DNA of 64,000 nucleotides, taken from positions 62,001 to 126,000 of the forward strand of contig NZ_BCXG01000013.1 of NCBI RefSeq assembly GCF_001894985.1, read 5' to 3'. How positions within the stretch are numbered: position 1 is the first letter of the stretch; each line of letters starts with the position of its first letter. Source of the DNA: Rhodococcus tukisamuensis NBRC 100609 (GTDB taxonomy: Bacteria; Actinomycetota; Actinomycetes; Mycobacteriales; Mycobacteriaceae). Below, one piece after another: positions 33,667-42,051 of the stretch. The position numbers and the translations under genes were made by a program. The notes under the pieces were generated by a model. The model worked only from the letters and a program-made list of their open reading frames with translations, was not told the origin of the DNA and ran no database searches.

Positions 33667-34125
33667 ATGGCGAGCAACGAGATCCGGCTGACCCAGCACG
33701 TCGCCGCGTCACCCGCGAAGGTCTGGGCGGTGCTCACCGACCTCGACAACGCGCAGCAGACGCTGTCGGGGGTCTCCCGGGTCGAGCGCGTCTCCGGCGA
33801 GGGATACGCGGCCGGCACCCGCTGGCGCGAGACCCGGAAGATGTTCGGCAGGGAGGCGACCGAGGAGATGTGGGTCGCCGAGGTGGAACCGGAACGCCGC
33901 ACAGTGGTGAAGGCGCACTCGTCCGGCACCGACTACACCACGGCCTTCACGCTTGTCTCCGCCGGCGAGGGCACCGACCTGACGATGGTCTTCTCCGCCG
34001 AGACCGGATCCTCGCTGCTCCTGAAGATCATGATGAAGCTGTTCGGTGGGATCGGGATGAAGGCCACCACCAAGGCCATGACGCAGGACCTGCGCGACAT
34101 CGCGACCCGCGCCGAGAACAACTGA
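33667..34125 (+). CDS. SRPBCC (START-like) family protein, 152 aa
   Basis: The order MASNEIRLTQHVAASPAKVW, TDLDNAQQTLSGVSRVERVS, EMWVAEVEPERRTVVKAHSS and GTDLTMVFSAETGSSLL matches polyketide-cyclase/SRPBCC proteins, which have a hydrophobic cavity for lipids or other ligands. Their roles vary and no catalytic residue can be named. GGAGGG sits eight bases before the ATG. It is transcribed divergently from the PI-PLC gene. A larger frame running through the PI-PLC region on this strand is spurious. Confidence 0.85.
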   Translation: MASNEIRLTQHVAASPAKVWAVLTDLDNAQQTLSGVSRVERVSGEGYAAGTRWRETRKMFGREATEEMWVAEVEPERRTVVKAHSSGTDYTTAFTLVSAGEGTDLTMVFSAETGSSLLLKIMMKLFGGIGMKATTKAMTQDLRDIATRAENN

Positions 34126-34136
34126 CGGCGAGCGCC

Positions 34137-34252
34137 GCACACCTTTTCGCCGCCTCGCACACCCGTTCCGCGCGGAATGCGCGTGAGACACCGGCAAAAG
34201 GTGTGCACTGCGCAGTACGTCGGTGTTGCGCAGGACGTCGGTGTTGCGCAGG
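34137..34252. repeat. Structured intergenic region: long hairpin plus 18-bp tandem repeat
   Basis: GCACACCTTTT (34137-34147) pairs with AAAAGGTGTGC (34196-34206), and inside this is the perfect palindrome TTCCGCGCGGAA (34166-34177). Directly after it, the 18-bp unit ACGTCGGTGTTGCGCAGG occurs twice in tandem (34217-34234 and 34235-34252). No gene overlaps this stretch. It may terminate the SRPBCC transcript or regulate the next genes. Confidence 0.65.
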
Positions 34253-34318
34253 ACGACCAGCCGAAACCGAACGCACCGTCGCCGTTTCCGATACCCCGCC
34301 GGTGGGTACTCCTCGACC

Positions 34319-34501
34319 ATGACCGACCTCCGCGCAGCCCAGCCCGACCCGGTGCCGCCGATGCCTCAACCCCCGCCGCCCCAGCCACCCGTGCCGCCAC
34401 CACCCGGCCCGGCTCCCGATCCGCTGCCACCCGACCCGATTCCACCGACGCCGGACCCGCTGCCCGGCCCACCCGTACTCACCACCGCGGAGGAGTCATG
34501 A
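34319..34501 (+). CDS. Proline-rich small protein, 60 aa
   Basis: After MTDLRAAQPDPVPPMPQ, nearly every second residue is proline, ending TTAEES. It has no hydrophobic segment. Its stop overlaps the start of the next gene as ATGA, so it may be the first gene of a small operon or a leader that couples translation. Compositional bias makes the coding call uncertain; proline-rich linkers of this type are common in secreted or wall-spanning actinobacterial proteins. Confidence 0.45.
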   Translation: MTDLRAAQPDPVPPMPQPPPPQPPVPPPPGPAPDPLPPDPIPPTPDPLPGPPVLTTAEES

Positions 34502-34701
34502 GAATTGTCACGATCCTGGCCCTGGCCTGGTTGATTGTCGGGGCCGTCGCCGCGGGCCAACGCGGGTACTACAGCAGCGACTCGGCGACCAGTTGTGCGA
34601 GCGCGGGCACGATCGCGCTGACCGTGGTCGCGGGACCGCTGAACTACTTCGGCGTGAACCCGAAGATCTCGGACTGCACGCTGCCGCAGCCCAGCAGCTG
34701 A
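34498..34701 (+). CDS. Small membrane or secreted protein, 67 aa
   Basis: A hydrophobic N-terminus (MRIVTILALAWLIVGAVAA) serves as anchor or signal; the rest has two cysteines (ATSCAS and ISDCTL) flanking GTIALTVVAGPLNYFGVNP, which may be a second membrane segment. GGAGG four bases before the ATG is a strong ribosome site. Similar short proteins are common in Rhodococcus and Nocardia but have no known role. It ends eight bases from the convergent mycolyltransferase gene. Confidence 0.65.
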   Translation: MRIVTILALAWLIVGAVAAGQRGYYSSDSATSCASAGTIALTVVAGPLNYFGVNPKISDCTLPQPSS

Positions 34702-34708
34702 GACCGCC

Positions 34709-35692
34709 TCACCGACTGATCGCGTCCCGCATCGCCGGCAGCATCGCCCACAACTGGTCCTGCCAGTACGGCCAGCTGTGCGTGCCGAAGGACGGGAACT
34801 CGAAGTGGGCGGAGTCGATGCCCATGGTCATCAACCGCACCTCGAACGCCCGGGTCTGCACCAGCGACAGGGCCTCCAGCCCCATCGCGGTGGACGTGTT
34901 GAAGTAGTCGACCGGGTTCGCCGGCCGGTCGTGATCGCCCGGCAGTCCGCTGCCGGCCGAAATCCACATGGGCAACCCCCGCAGCCCCTCTGCCTGTACG
35001 AACGGGTCGTGCAGCAACCAGGCCGGATCCCAGGGCGGACCCCACATGCTGTCCGCGTTGTACTGTCCCGCATCGAGCATCGCGACCCGGATCGCCTCCC
35101 GCATCCCGGGAGCCGACAGGTTGAGGTATCCGGACAGGGCGCCGGCGAAGACGAACTGGTCGCGATGACGGGAGGCCAGGATCAGCGCCGCGTTGCCGCC
35201 CATCGACAGTCCCACCACCGCGTTCCTGGACCGGCTGATGCCGTAGTTCCAGGCGAGGTGGTTGGGCAGGTTCTCGGTGAGGAACTTCTCCCACATGTAG
35301 GTGTAGGACTGGTTGGTGAAGTTGTTCGGCCCGTACCAGTCGCTGTAGAAACTGGACTCGCCACCGACCGGTTCGATCACGTTGACACCGTGGTCCGAGA
35401 GCCAGGCGGCGTTGGTCTCGTGTTCCCAGCCGCTGACGTCGTCCGTGGCCCGCAGGCCGTCCAGCAGGTAGACGGCGCGATTGCTCCCGTTCCTGGCCAG
35501 CCAGATTCGGACCTTGATCCGGCCGACACCGCCGGGTGCCGACACCCAGTCCTCCTGCAACCTGGCGTACGGTCCGGCGGATGCGGCGGCGCCGCTACCG
35601 AGGGCGATTCCCAGCGGCAGAACCACCGCCGCGACGACGAGCAGCACCAGTGAGCGCAACGAGCGCCGTGGGGGTCGCGGGGTTTCGCGCAT
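34709..35692 (-). CDS. Mycolyltransferase/antigen 85-family esterase, 327 aa
   Basis: The signal/anchor (SLVLLVVAAVVLPLGIALG) is followed by the Ag85 fold: RAVYLLDGLRA, the VGGESSFYSDWYGP motif, nucleophile Ser163 in VGLSMGGNAAL, and FGTHSWPYWQDQL with the catalytic His. These enzymes move mycolic acids between trehalose and arabinogalactan outside the membrane, so this gene marks a mycolic-acid-bearing organism. ATG 35692 has GGAGG nine bases upstream. It lies 5.4 kb from the beta-lactone cluster; lipstatin-type lactones can acylate Ag85 serines, so a tolerance role is conceivable. Confidence 0.9.
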   Translation of the reverse strand: MRETPRPPRRSLRSLVLLVVAAVVLPLGIALGSGAAASAGPYARLQEDWVSAPGGVGRIKVRIWLARNGSNRAVYLLDGLRATDDVSGWEHETNAAWLSDHGVNVIEPVGGESSFYSDWYGPNNFTNQSYTYMWEKFLTENLPNHLAWNYGISRSRNAVVGLSMGGNAALILASRHRDQFVFAGALSGYLNLSAPGMREAIRVAMLDAGQYNADSMWGPPWDPAWLLHDPFVQAEGLRGLPMWISAGSGLPGDHDRPANPVDYFNTSTAMGLEALSLVQTRAFEVRLMTMGIDSAHFEFPSFGTHSWPYWQDQLWAMLPAMRDAISR

Positions 35693-35873
35693 CAGAATCA
35701 ACCTCCGTCACATCAGTAACTTGGGTCTCACTGACAAGCACGGTATTACCGGCGGCGTGCGGCGACGAGGTCTGTGCTCAATCGTTACCTCGGCTCACCC
35801 CATCGTGATCTGCGCGAACTCCCGGGGCCTGGACGAGGTGCATCGTCGAAATTGCTGCTGGATAGTGGCCACC

Positions 35874-37016
35874 ATGAAACGTGTGGTGGTGGCGCCCGAC
35901 AAGTTCAAGGGATCGTTGACGGCAGCCGAGGTTGCGAACGCCCTCGCCGACGGATTGGTGACGGGAGACCCCACCCTGGAGGTCCTGTGCGCTCCGGTGG
36001 CAGATGGTGGCGACGGCACTGTCGCCGCCGTCGTCGCCTCGGGCTGGTCGCCCGTCCTCGTCAACACCACCGGGCCCACCGGTGAGCCGATCTCGGCCTC
36101 GTACGCGGCGCGCGGATCGGTCGCCGTGGTGGAACTCGCATCGGCGGTCGGACTGGAAGCCCTCCCCGGCGGGGTGCCGGACCCGCTCGGCGCCAGCACG
36201 TTCGGGCTCGGCACCGTCATCAGGCACGCGCTGGAGGGGGGCGCTCGCGAGATCGTCATCGGCCTCGGGGGCAGCGCGTCGACCGACGGCGGTGCCGGGA
36301 TGCTGCAGGCGCTCGGCGTTCGGGTGGTCGACGCCGAGGGAAACGACGTCACGCGCGGCGGCGGCCCGCTGCGCGTCGCGCGGCGGGTGGACCTGAGCCG
36401 GCTCCATCCCGCGGTGGCGCAGACCCGGTTCCGACTCGCCTGCGACGTCGACAACCCGTTGCTCGGGCGCAGCGGTGCCACCGCCGTCTACGCACCCCAG
36501 AAGGGGGCGACAGCTGACGATCTCGTCGCGCTCGAGGAGGCGATGACACAGTGGGCGCGGGTCGTGCGCGCCGCGACCGGCCGCGACGACAGCGACCGCG
36601 CGGGGGCGGGGGCAGCGGGCGGGACGGCATTCGGCGCCATCTCCGTCCTCGGTGCCCAGACTCAGCCCGGCATCGAGACGGTCCTCGACCTCGTCGACTT
36701 CCGCCGGGTGCTCGCCGGGGCGGACCTCGTGGTCACCGGGGAGGGATCGCTGGACGCGCAGAGCCTGCACGGCAAGGCCCCCATCGGCGTCGCGGCCGCA
36801 GCCCGCCAATCGGGTGTGCCGGTCGTCGCGGTGGCGGGACGAAGCGCGCTCAGCGACATCCAACTGCGTGATGCCGGCATCATCCGGGCCTACACACTCG
36901 CCGAACTGGAGCCGGACCTGGACAGATCGATCGCGAATGCGGCGGACCTGCTGCGCCGCATCGGCCGCACGATCGCCGCGACCCGATCCACCGTCGGCCG
37001 GCGAGGCGAATCATGA
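35874..37016 (+). CDS. Glycerate 2-kinase family protein, 380 aa
   Basis: The GK-I type is shown by MKRVVVAPDKFKGSLTAAEV, APVADGGDGTVAAVVA, GAREIVIGLGGSASTDGGAG, ARRVDLSRLHP with LACDVDNPLLG, GGTAFGAISVLGAQ and VVTGEGSLDAQSLHGKAP. It phosphorylates glycerate with ATP to 2-phosphoglycerate, feeding glycolysis. Length agrees with GarK/GlxK. A GTG nine bases upstream of the ATG is an alternative start. It stands alone between divergent and convergent genes. Frames starting further upstream do not belong to it. Confidence 0.92.
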   Translation: MKRVVVAPDKFKGSLTAAEVANALADGLVTGDPTLEVLCAPVADGGDGTVAAVVASGWSPVLVNTTGPTGEPISASYAARGSVAVVELASAVGLEALPGGVPDPLGASTFGLGTVIRHALEGGAREIVIGLGGSASTDGGAGMLQALGVRVVDAEGNDVTRGGGPLRVARRVDLSRLHPAVAQTRFRLACDVDNPLLGRSGATAVYAPQKGATADDLVALEEAMTQWARVVRAATGRDDSDRAGAGAAGGTAFGAISVLGAQTQPGIETVLDLVDFRRVLAGADLVVTGEGSLDAQSLHGKAPIGVAAAARQSGVPVVAVAGRSALSDIQLRDAGIIRAYTLAELEPDLDRSIANAADLLRRIGRTIAATRSTVGRRGES

Positions 37017-37068
37017 CCCGGGTCCACTGGCCCTGCGCCGTCGCATCACGGTGCGACAGGCCTCAGGC

Positions 37069-37494
37069 TCACCCCATCGTGATGCGGCGGTGCGCGAGCA
37101 TCCAGCGTCCGTCGACCCGCCGGAGCACGTCGTCGTAACGGCCCACGCTCGACAGCCGCACCGCCGTGGTGGTGTCCACGAAGAACATCCAGTACGCCGT
37201 CGCCTCCGCGACATCCTCGCCGGTCGGACTGACCGAGATGGTCGTGAGCACGTGCCGGGTTGCCGTGCCGGGCCCCTGGATACCGTCCGCCCGACGCGCG
37301 CGGACGCCCTCCCCCAACTCCTCCCGACCCGCGCGGCGCTGCGCAACCATCCCGGTCCGTGGGTTGGCCGGCGACTCCCACACCGCGTCGACGGTGAAGT
37401 TGGCGAGGTACTCCTCGACCTCCCCGTCGTCCGCGAGATGCGCCAATCGCGCGAGCAGGGACTGGATTTCGACGACGGCTTCGGCGTGGGTCAT
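37069..37494 (-). CDS. SnoaL/NTF2-like protein, 141 aa
   Basis: MTHAEAVVEIQSLLARLAHL, ADDGEVEEYLANFTVDAVWE and VGRYDDVLRRVDGRWMLAHR follow the cone-shaped alpha+beta barrel pattern of NTF2-like proteins. Members include dehydratases, isomerases and many with no known activity. The ATG at 37494 has a weak GGGGCAGGG upstream; frames beginning further upstream add a low-complexity extension. It converges on the glycerate kinase gene. Confidence 0.8.
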   Translation of the reverse strand: MTHAEAVVEIQSLLARLAHLADDGEVEEYLANFTVDAVWESPANPRTGMVAQRRAGREELGEGVRARRADGIQGPGTATRHVLTTISVSPTGEDVAEATAYWMFFVDTTTAVRLSSVGRYDDVLRRVDGRWMLAHRRITMG

Positions 37495-37786
37495 GCCGCA
37501 ACCCTGCCCCGCGACCGTCTGCGGGACACCGTCGGTTCCCACCTCACGGGATCGCGGGCCCGCCGGCCCGGCAATTACGGGTACGCCCGCATCGGAAATT
37601 ACGGCCAATCCCGCAATCGGTAATCCCTTTGTCGCTACATTGCAGGGCGAGCGAGGTCCCCGTAGGACAAGGATCCGTTCACCAGGCATTCACCAGTGCA
37701 CGTCCGCCGCGCACTGGTTGGCGGTAACGATCTTCGGGAGGTCGGATTGAGCGCGACGACAGAGCCAGTGGCCGGGCGGCGAGAGG

Positions 37787-37981
37787 ATGCCCGTGCCTAG
37801 GCCCGGGCCGGTCCGCCCGTTGGTGGGCGTGAAGATGGATGCCAACCAGATCCAGGAGTACGACCAGCAGGCCGCGCACGAGGGGCTGCTGATGAAGTCC
37901 GGCAAGCCGAACCGGTCGGAGCTGATCCGCATCAAGCTGGCCTTCGCCGACGAGCACATGCCGAACGGCTGGCGCCCCTGA
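37787..37981 (+). CDS. Small hypothetical protein with RHH-like helix, 64 aa
   Basis: GAGAGG immediately precedes the ATG. After MPVPRPGPVRPLVGVKMDAN, the C-terminal half KSGKPNRSELIRIKLAFADE resembles the helical part of ribbon-helix-helix or antitoxin-type proteins. It is isolated, ending 44 bases before the convergent ABC transporter gene. I know no specific family. An internal ATG (MDANQIQEYD) could be the true start. Confidence 0.5.
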   Translation: MPVPRPGPVRPLVGVKMDANQIQEYDQQAAHEGLLMKSGKPNRSELIRIKLAFADEHMPNGWRP

Positions 37982-38025
37982 TCCGTGCCGGCACCGGCAT
38001 CTCGTCGGCGCCGGAACCCGGCGGG

Positions 38026-39879
38026 TCAGGCGGGGACCGGCGACAGTTCCCAGGGTCCGTCCCCGTCCAACTCGAGCTGCCGGGAGTGGTGCCGGTCAAC
38101 GGTGCTGCGGTGGCTCACGCTCACCAGCATGCACTCCGGGACCTCCGTGCGAATCAGGTCGTACAGGGCGTACTCGAGTCCCTCGTCGACCGCCGAGGTC
38201 GCCTCGTCGAGGAACGCGAGCTTCGGCCGGATCAGCACGATCCGGGCGAACGCGATCCGCTGCTGCTCGCCGGGCGAGAGGATCTTCACCCAGTCCGCCT
38301 GCTCGTCGAGGCGGTCGACGAGGTTGCCCAACTGCACCTTTCGCAGTGTCTCGCGGATCACCTCGTCGTCGAGGAGGTCAGGGGTGCCCGGGTAGGCGAC
38401 CGCGGTGCGCAGGTCTCCAAGCGGGAGGTACGGCATCTGTGAGAGGAACAGGGTGTCGTCGCCGAGTGGACGACGGATCACACCCTCGGTGTACGGCCAC
38501 ATCGCCGCCAGGCTCCGGAGCAGCGTCGTCTTGCCGCTGCCCGAGCGCCCCTTCACGACCAGGGTGTCGCCGGGTGCCATCGCCAGGTTCAGGTCGGCGA
38601 TCAGCGACTGCCCGTCCGGCCGGCGCACCTGGACACCGCTCAACTCCAGGGCGCTCGCGAGTTCCGCGGTCTCGATTGTCGGCAGCTCGCGCGAGTGCCG
38701 GTCCGCGTCGAGCAGTCCGCTGAGCCGGATCAGGCTCGCCCGGTACCCGGCGAAGACGTCGTAGGACTCGCGGAAGAAGGACAGCGAGTCATGCACCTGG
38801 CCGAAGGCCGTGGACGACTGGGTCATGTCGCCAAGGGTGATGGTGCCCGCGAAGAACCGCGGCGCCTGGATGACGAAGGCGAACACCACCGAGATCTGGT
38901 TGACGACGAGGTTCCAGCCGCTGAACTTCAGCGTCCGGAACACGATCCGCCAGAAGTTGGCGATCACCGCGGCGAACCGGGTCAGCAGGCCGTGGCGTTC
39001 GACGCCCTCGCCCCGGTAGAACGCCACGTTCTCGGCGCCGTCGCGCACCCGGACCAGTGCGTACCGGAAGTTGGCGGTCAGCTGCTCGTTCCAGAAGTTG
39101 AGCCGGATCAGCGGCCGTCCGATCCAGAACGCCACGATGGTGGAGACGAGGACGTACGCGAACACCAGGAACACCATCGCGCGGGGGATCTCGTTGCCCC
39201 ACACCGTCATCGGGCCCGACAGGTCCCACAGGATCCTGGTGAAGGACACCAGGCTCACGAGCGCACCGACCGCACCCATCGACAGCGTGCGCGAGGTCTG
39301 CACGAAGTTGGTGATGTCGGTCTCGATGCGCTGGTCCGGGTTGTCGATGCCCGCGTCGACGAACCGGCCGCGGTAGAAGGCTCGCCCGTCCAGCCAGTCG
39401 GTGGTGACGTGCTCGGTCATCCACAGCCGCCACCGGATGTCGAAGGCCTGACCGACGTAGTAGTCGACCAGGCTGCGCACCACGTGGATCGTCGCGAGGA
39501 TCCCGAACACCAGCAGGCTGTGCCAGAACGCGGCCTTCGCCAGATCCAGCGCGTCCGTGTCGCCCTGGGCGTAGGCCTGGGCGGCCATCTGCAGGGCCGT
39601 GTACATCTCGTTGCCCTGGTAGGAGAACAGGACCGTCATCCGGACCGCGAAGACGGTCAGGAAGAGCACCGCCGACAGCAGCGCGTACACCCGCCAGCTG
39701 CCGCGGCCGGTGTAGTAGCCGCCGCTGATCCGCCAGAACTGCCGGCCCCACCGCGTCATCCGCGCCAGCAGCCACGCGACGATCAACAGGCACACCGCCG
39801 TGATCGCGAAGGCCTCCAGCGTCCAGATCAGGCTGTGAAGCGCCTCGTTGTTCCAGTCGAGGCCGGACGATGCGGACAT
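38026..39879 (-). CDS. BacA/Rv1819c-like ABC transporter, fused permease and ATPase, 617 aa
   Basis: Six membrane helices in an ABC_membrane_2 domain (WRVYALLSAVLFLTVFAVRM; FRYALVRVRDGAENVAFYRG and GEGVERHGLL form its signature) are followed by an ATPase domain with Walker A GRSGSGKTTLL, signature LSPGEQQRIAFARI, Walker B LAFLDEATSAVD and SVSHRS. This matches M. tuberculosis Rv1819c, a homodimeric importer of hydrophilic compounds including vitamin B12 and peptides. The E-A-A-x3 type region EGVERHG is preserved. It is a single-gene unit. Confidence 0.9.
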   Translation of the reverse strand: MSASSGLDWNNEALHSLIWTLEAFAITAVCLLIVAWLLARMTRWGRQFWRISGGYYTGRGSWRVYALLSAVLFLTVFAVRMTVLFSYQGNEMYTALQMAAQAYAQGDTDALDLAKAAFWHSLLVFGILATIHVVRSLVDYYVGQAFDIRWRLWMTEHVTTDWLDGRAFYRGRFVDAGIDNPDQRIETDITNFVQTSRTLSMGAVGALVSLVSFTRILWDLSGPMTVWGNEIPRAMVFLVFAYVLVSTIVAFWIGRPLIRLNFWNEQLTANFRYALVRVRDGAENVAFYRGEGVERHGLLTRFAAVIANFWRIVFRTLKFSGWNLVVNQISVVFAFVIQAPRFFAGTITLGDMTQSSTAFGQVHDSLSFFRESYDVFAGYRASLIRLSGLLDADRHSRELPTIETAELASALELSGVQVRRPDGQSLIADLNLAMAPGDTLVVKGRSGSGKTTLLRSLAAMWPYTEGVIRRPLGDDTLFLSQMPYLPLGDLRTAVAYPGTPDLLDDEVIRETLRKVQLGNLVDRLDEQADWVKILSPGEQQRIAFARIVLIRPKLAFLDEATSAVDEGLEYALYDLIRTEVPECMLVSVSHRSTVDRHHSRQLELDGDGPWELSPVPA

Positions 39880-39953
39880 GCGACTCCCCGATCAGCCGGG
39901 ACGAGCGAGCGTGGCATTCCTTCGAAATGTAGACCCGTCGGGGCCTTCGCGTG

Positions 39954-41090
39954 TCAGGTCTTCGTCAATCCCTGCCGGGCGGCAACTCCGCCCGCCACCG
40001 CGGCAATACCCACCGTCACCAGCGCACCGAGGATCAGAGCCGGCGCCTCCCCCGGTGCGAGCACGCCCAGTTGCGTGCCGACGGTGGCCGCGGCCACCGG
40101 GATACCGAGCTGCGACGCCGCCAGCACTCCGAGTGCCAGCGGCTGGCCCAGCAGCCGGAGTGCGGAATGCACGGCCACGGCGCCGAACCCGAGCAGCAGA
40201 CCCAGCAGGACGAAGGACGGGTGGTCGACGAGCTCGCGCAGGTTCAGTGATGCGCCCAGCCACACGAAGAACAGCGGACCGAAGAAACCCTCGGTGATCC
40301 CGAACAGCTGGCGCGCCAGCCGGCGCGGCTCGCCCACCGCCGCGACGACCAGGCCGAGCGCGAACCCGGCCAGCATGACCGACACGTGCGACCAGACGGC
40401 CAGCGCGGCCAGACCGAACAGGATGCCCAGGTTCATCCGCAGTTCCAAGGCGAGCTTGCGGTCCTCCGACAGTCGGTGCAGCCGGACCCCAAGTCCGCGC
40501 CGCTCCAACTCCCGGTACAGCAGGTAGACCAGTCCGGCGCACACGGAGACCGCGACCACACCCAGCGCCGCGCGGAGCGCGTAGTCGGGGGCGATCACCA
40601 GCGGCAACGCCACGATGCAGGCCGTGTCGGCCACCGCGACCTGCGCCAGCATCCGCAGCACCGACGACCCGCCGAGGCCCAGGGAGTCGACGATCGGCAG
40701 CACCAGGGCCGCCGACGAGGACGCGATCAGCACCGCGTACAGCCCGGCCTGACCGGTACCGAACAGTGCCGCGACGGCGATTCCGGCGGGTACCGCGAGG
40801 ATCCCGACCAGCAGCGCCTGACCGGTGCCGCGCAGCAACGCCGGCCGAAGGGTCGCGTCGCGCATCGGCACGTGAGTGCCCGCGACGAACATCACCAATG
40901 CGAAGCCGATGTCCGCCAGCATCGTGAACGTCGGCTCCGAGGCGTCGAGGATGCCCAGCAGGCTGCCGCCGACCACGATCCCGGCCAGCAGTTCGCCCAG
41001 CACCACCGGCACGTGCCAGCGCTGCCGCGCGGCCAGTGCCGGCCCGAGCAGAGCCACGAGGGAGACGAAGGCGAGCGCGGCGAAGCTCAC
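39954..41090 (-). CDS. Cation:proton antiporter (CPA2-type), 378 aa
   Basis: About 11-12 hydrophobic helices are visible, with LGELLAGIVVGGSLLG, PTFTMLADIGFALVMFVAGT and the GLYAVLIASSSAALVLPIVD segment typical of Na+/H+ exchangers of the CPA2/KefB group, and the conserved region VAVADTACIVALPLVI. It ends without the C-terminal NAD-binding (TrkA-N) domain that KefB has. Cation specificity is unknown. A very long frame on the opposite strand is non-coding. Confidence 0.87.
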   Translation of the reverse strand: MSFAALAFVSLVALLGPALAARQRWHVPVVLGELLAGIVVGGSLLGILDASEPTFTMLADIGFALVMFVAGTHVPMRDATLRPALLRGTGQALLVGILAVPAGIAVAALFGTGQAGLYAVLIASSSAALVLPIVDSLGLGGSSVLRMLAQVAVADTACIVALPLVIAPDYALRAALGVVAVSVCAGLVYLLYRELERRGLGVRLHRLSEDRKLALELRMNLGILFGLAALAVWSHVSVMLAGFALGLVVAAVGEPRRLARQLFGITEGFFGPLFFVWLGASLNLRELVDHPSFVLLGLLLGFGAVAVHSALRLLGQPLALGVLAASQLGIPVAAATVGTQLGVLAPGEAPALILGALVTVGIAAVAGGVAARQGLTKT

Positions 41091-41148
41091 GGAAGACCGG
41101 TACCCCCTCCCGCGGCGGCTGCCGGCGGTAGCTGCCGCTCGGAGGCAC

Positions 41149-42051
41149 CTACCCCTTCTTGGGGAAGTGCCGGATCAGCCCCTCCTGCACGACGGTCGCG
41201 ACCAGTTCGCCCTCCCGCGCAAAGAATCTGCCGGTGGCCATGCCGCGGGAGCCCGCGGCGACCGGAGACTCCGTCGCGTAGAGCGTCCAGTCGTCGAACC
41301 GGAACGGCCGGTGGAACCACATCGAGTGGTTCACCGTCGCGGCGACGATCCGGTCCAGGCCCCAGGACAGGCCGTGGGTGGTGATGATCGAGTCCAGCAC
41401 CGTGGTGTCGGAGGCGTACCCCATGACGGCGACGTGCAGGAGCGGGTCGTCGGGCAGCGAGCCGTCCGCCTTCATCCAGACCCGGTTGTGGTTGAGCCTG
41501 TCCCCCGTGCCCTTCATGATCCAGGCCGGGTCGTTCGCGTAACGCATGTCGACCGGCTTGAGCGCCTTGACGAACATCTCCAGCCGGTCCTCGAAGCCGA
41601 CGAGGTGCTCACCCAACGGCGGCAACGACTCCGGGTACGGCACCTCCGGCACCGCGACGGCATGCTCGAGCCCGCGCCCCGAGTCCTGGAAGGCGGCGAG
41701 CATGACACACAGTTCCTTGCCGTCCTGGTACGCCGTCACCTGCCGGTTCGCGAAGGCCCGGCCGTCCCGGTGCCGCTGCACCCGGTACACGATCGGTTCC
41801 TTGACGTCGCCGCCACGGATGAAGTGCGTGTTGAGCGCGTGCAGTGGACGCCCCGGACCGACGGTGCGGCCCGCGGCGATGATCGACTGCGCGATCATCT
41901 GGCCGCCGAAGGTGCGGCTGCCCAGTTGGGCCTGCGCGGGATGCCGGCCCAGGAACTCGTCCTCGCCGATTTCCTCGAGGTCGAGCAGGTCGAGCAGAAC
42001 GTCGAGATCCGTCGACCGGTCGAGTTGTGTTCCGGCCCCCGCGTCAGTCAC
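41149..42051 (-). CDS. tesB: Acyl-CoA thioesterase II, 300 aa
   Basis: A double hot-dog enzyme: FLGRHPAQAQLGSRTFGGQM, GPGRPLHALNTHFIRGGDV, VQRHRDGRAFANRQVTAYQD, and in the second half YASDTTVLDSIITTHG and SMWFHRPFRFDDWTLYA. It hydrolyses medium- to long-chain acyl-CoAs. Its ATG directly adjoins the stop of pyk with no gap, so the two form an operon, as pykA-tesB1 do in M. tuberculosis (Rv1617-Rv1618). Confidence 0.93.
   Translation of the reverse strand: MTDAGAGTQLDRSTDLDVLLDLLDLEEIGEDEFLGRHPAQAQLGSRTFGGQMIAQSIIAAGRTVGPGRPLHALNTHFIRGGDVKEPIVYRVQRHRDGRAFANRQVTAYQDGKELCVMLAAFQDSGRGLEHAVAVPEVPYPESLPPLGEHLVGFEDRLEMFVKALKPVDMRYANDPAWIMKGTGDRLNHNRVWMKADGSLPDDPLLHVAVMGYASDTTVLDSIITTHGLSWGLDRIVAATVNHSMWFHRPFRFDDWTLYATESPVAAGSRGMATGRFFAREGELVATVVQEGLIRHFPKKG

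Noticed and set aside
16545-41148. Phage or integrative element inserted at the tRNA
   Set aside because: No integrase, transposase, phage or transfer gene and no second copy of the tRNA 3' end were found by eye; only an accessory block is claimed.
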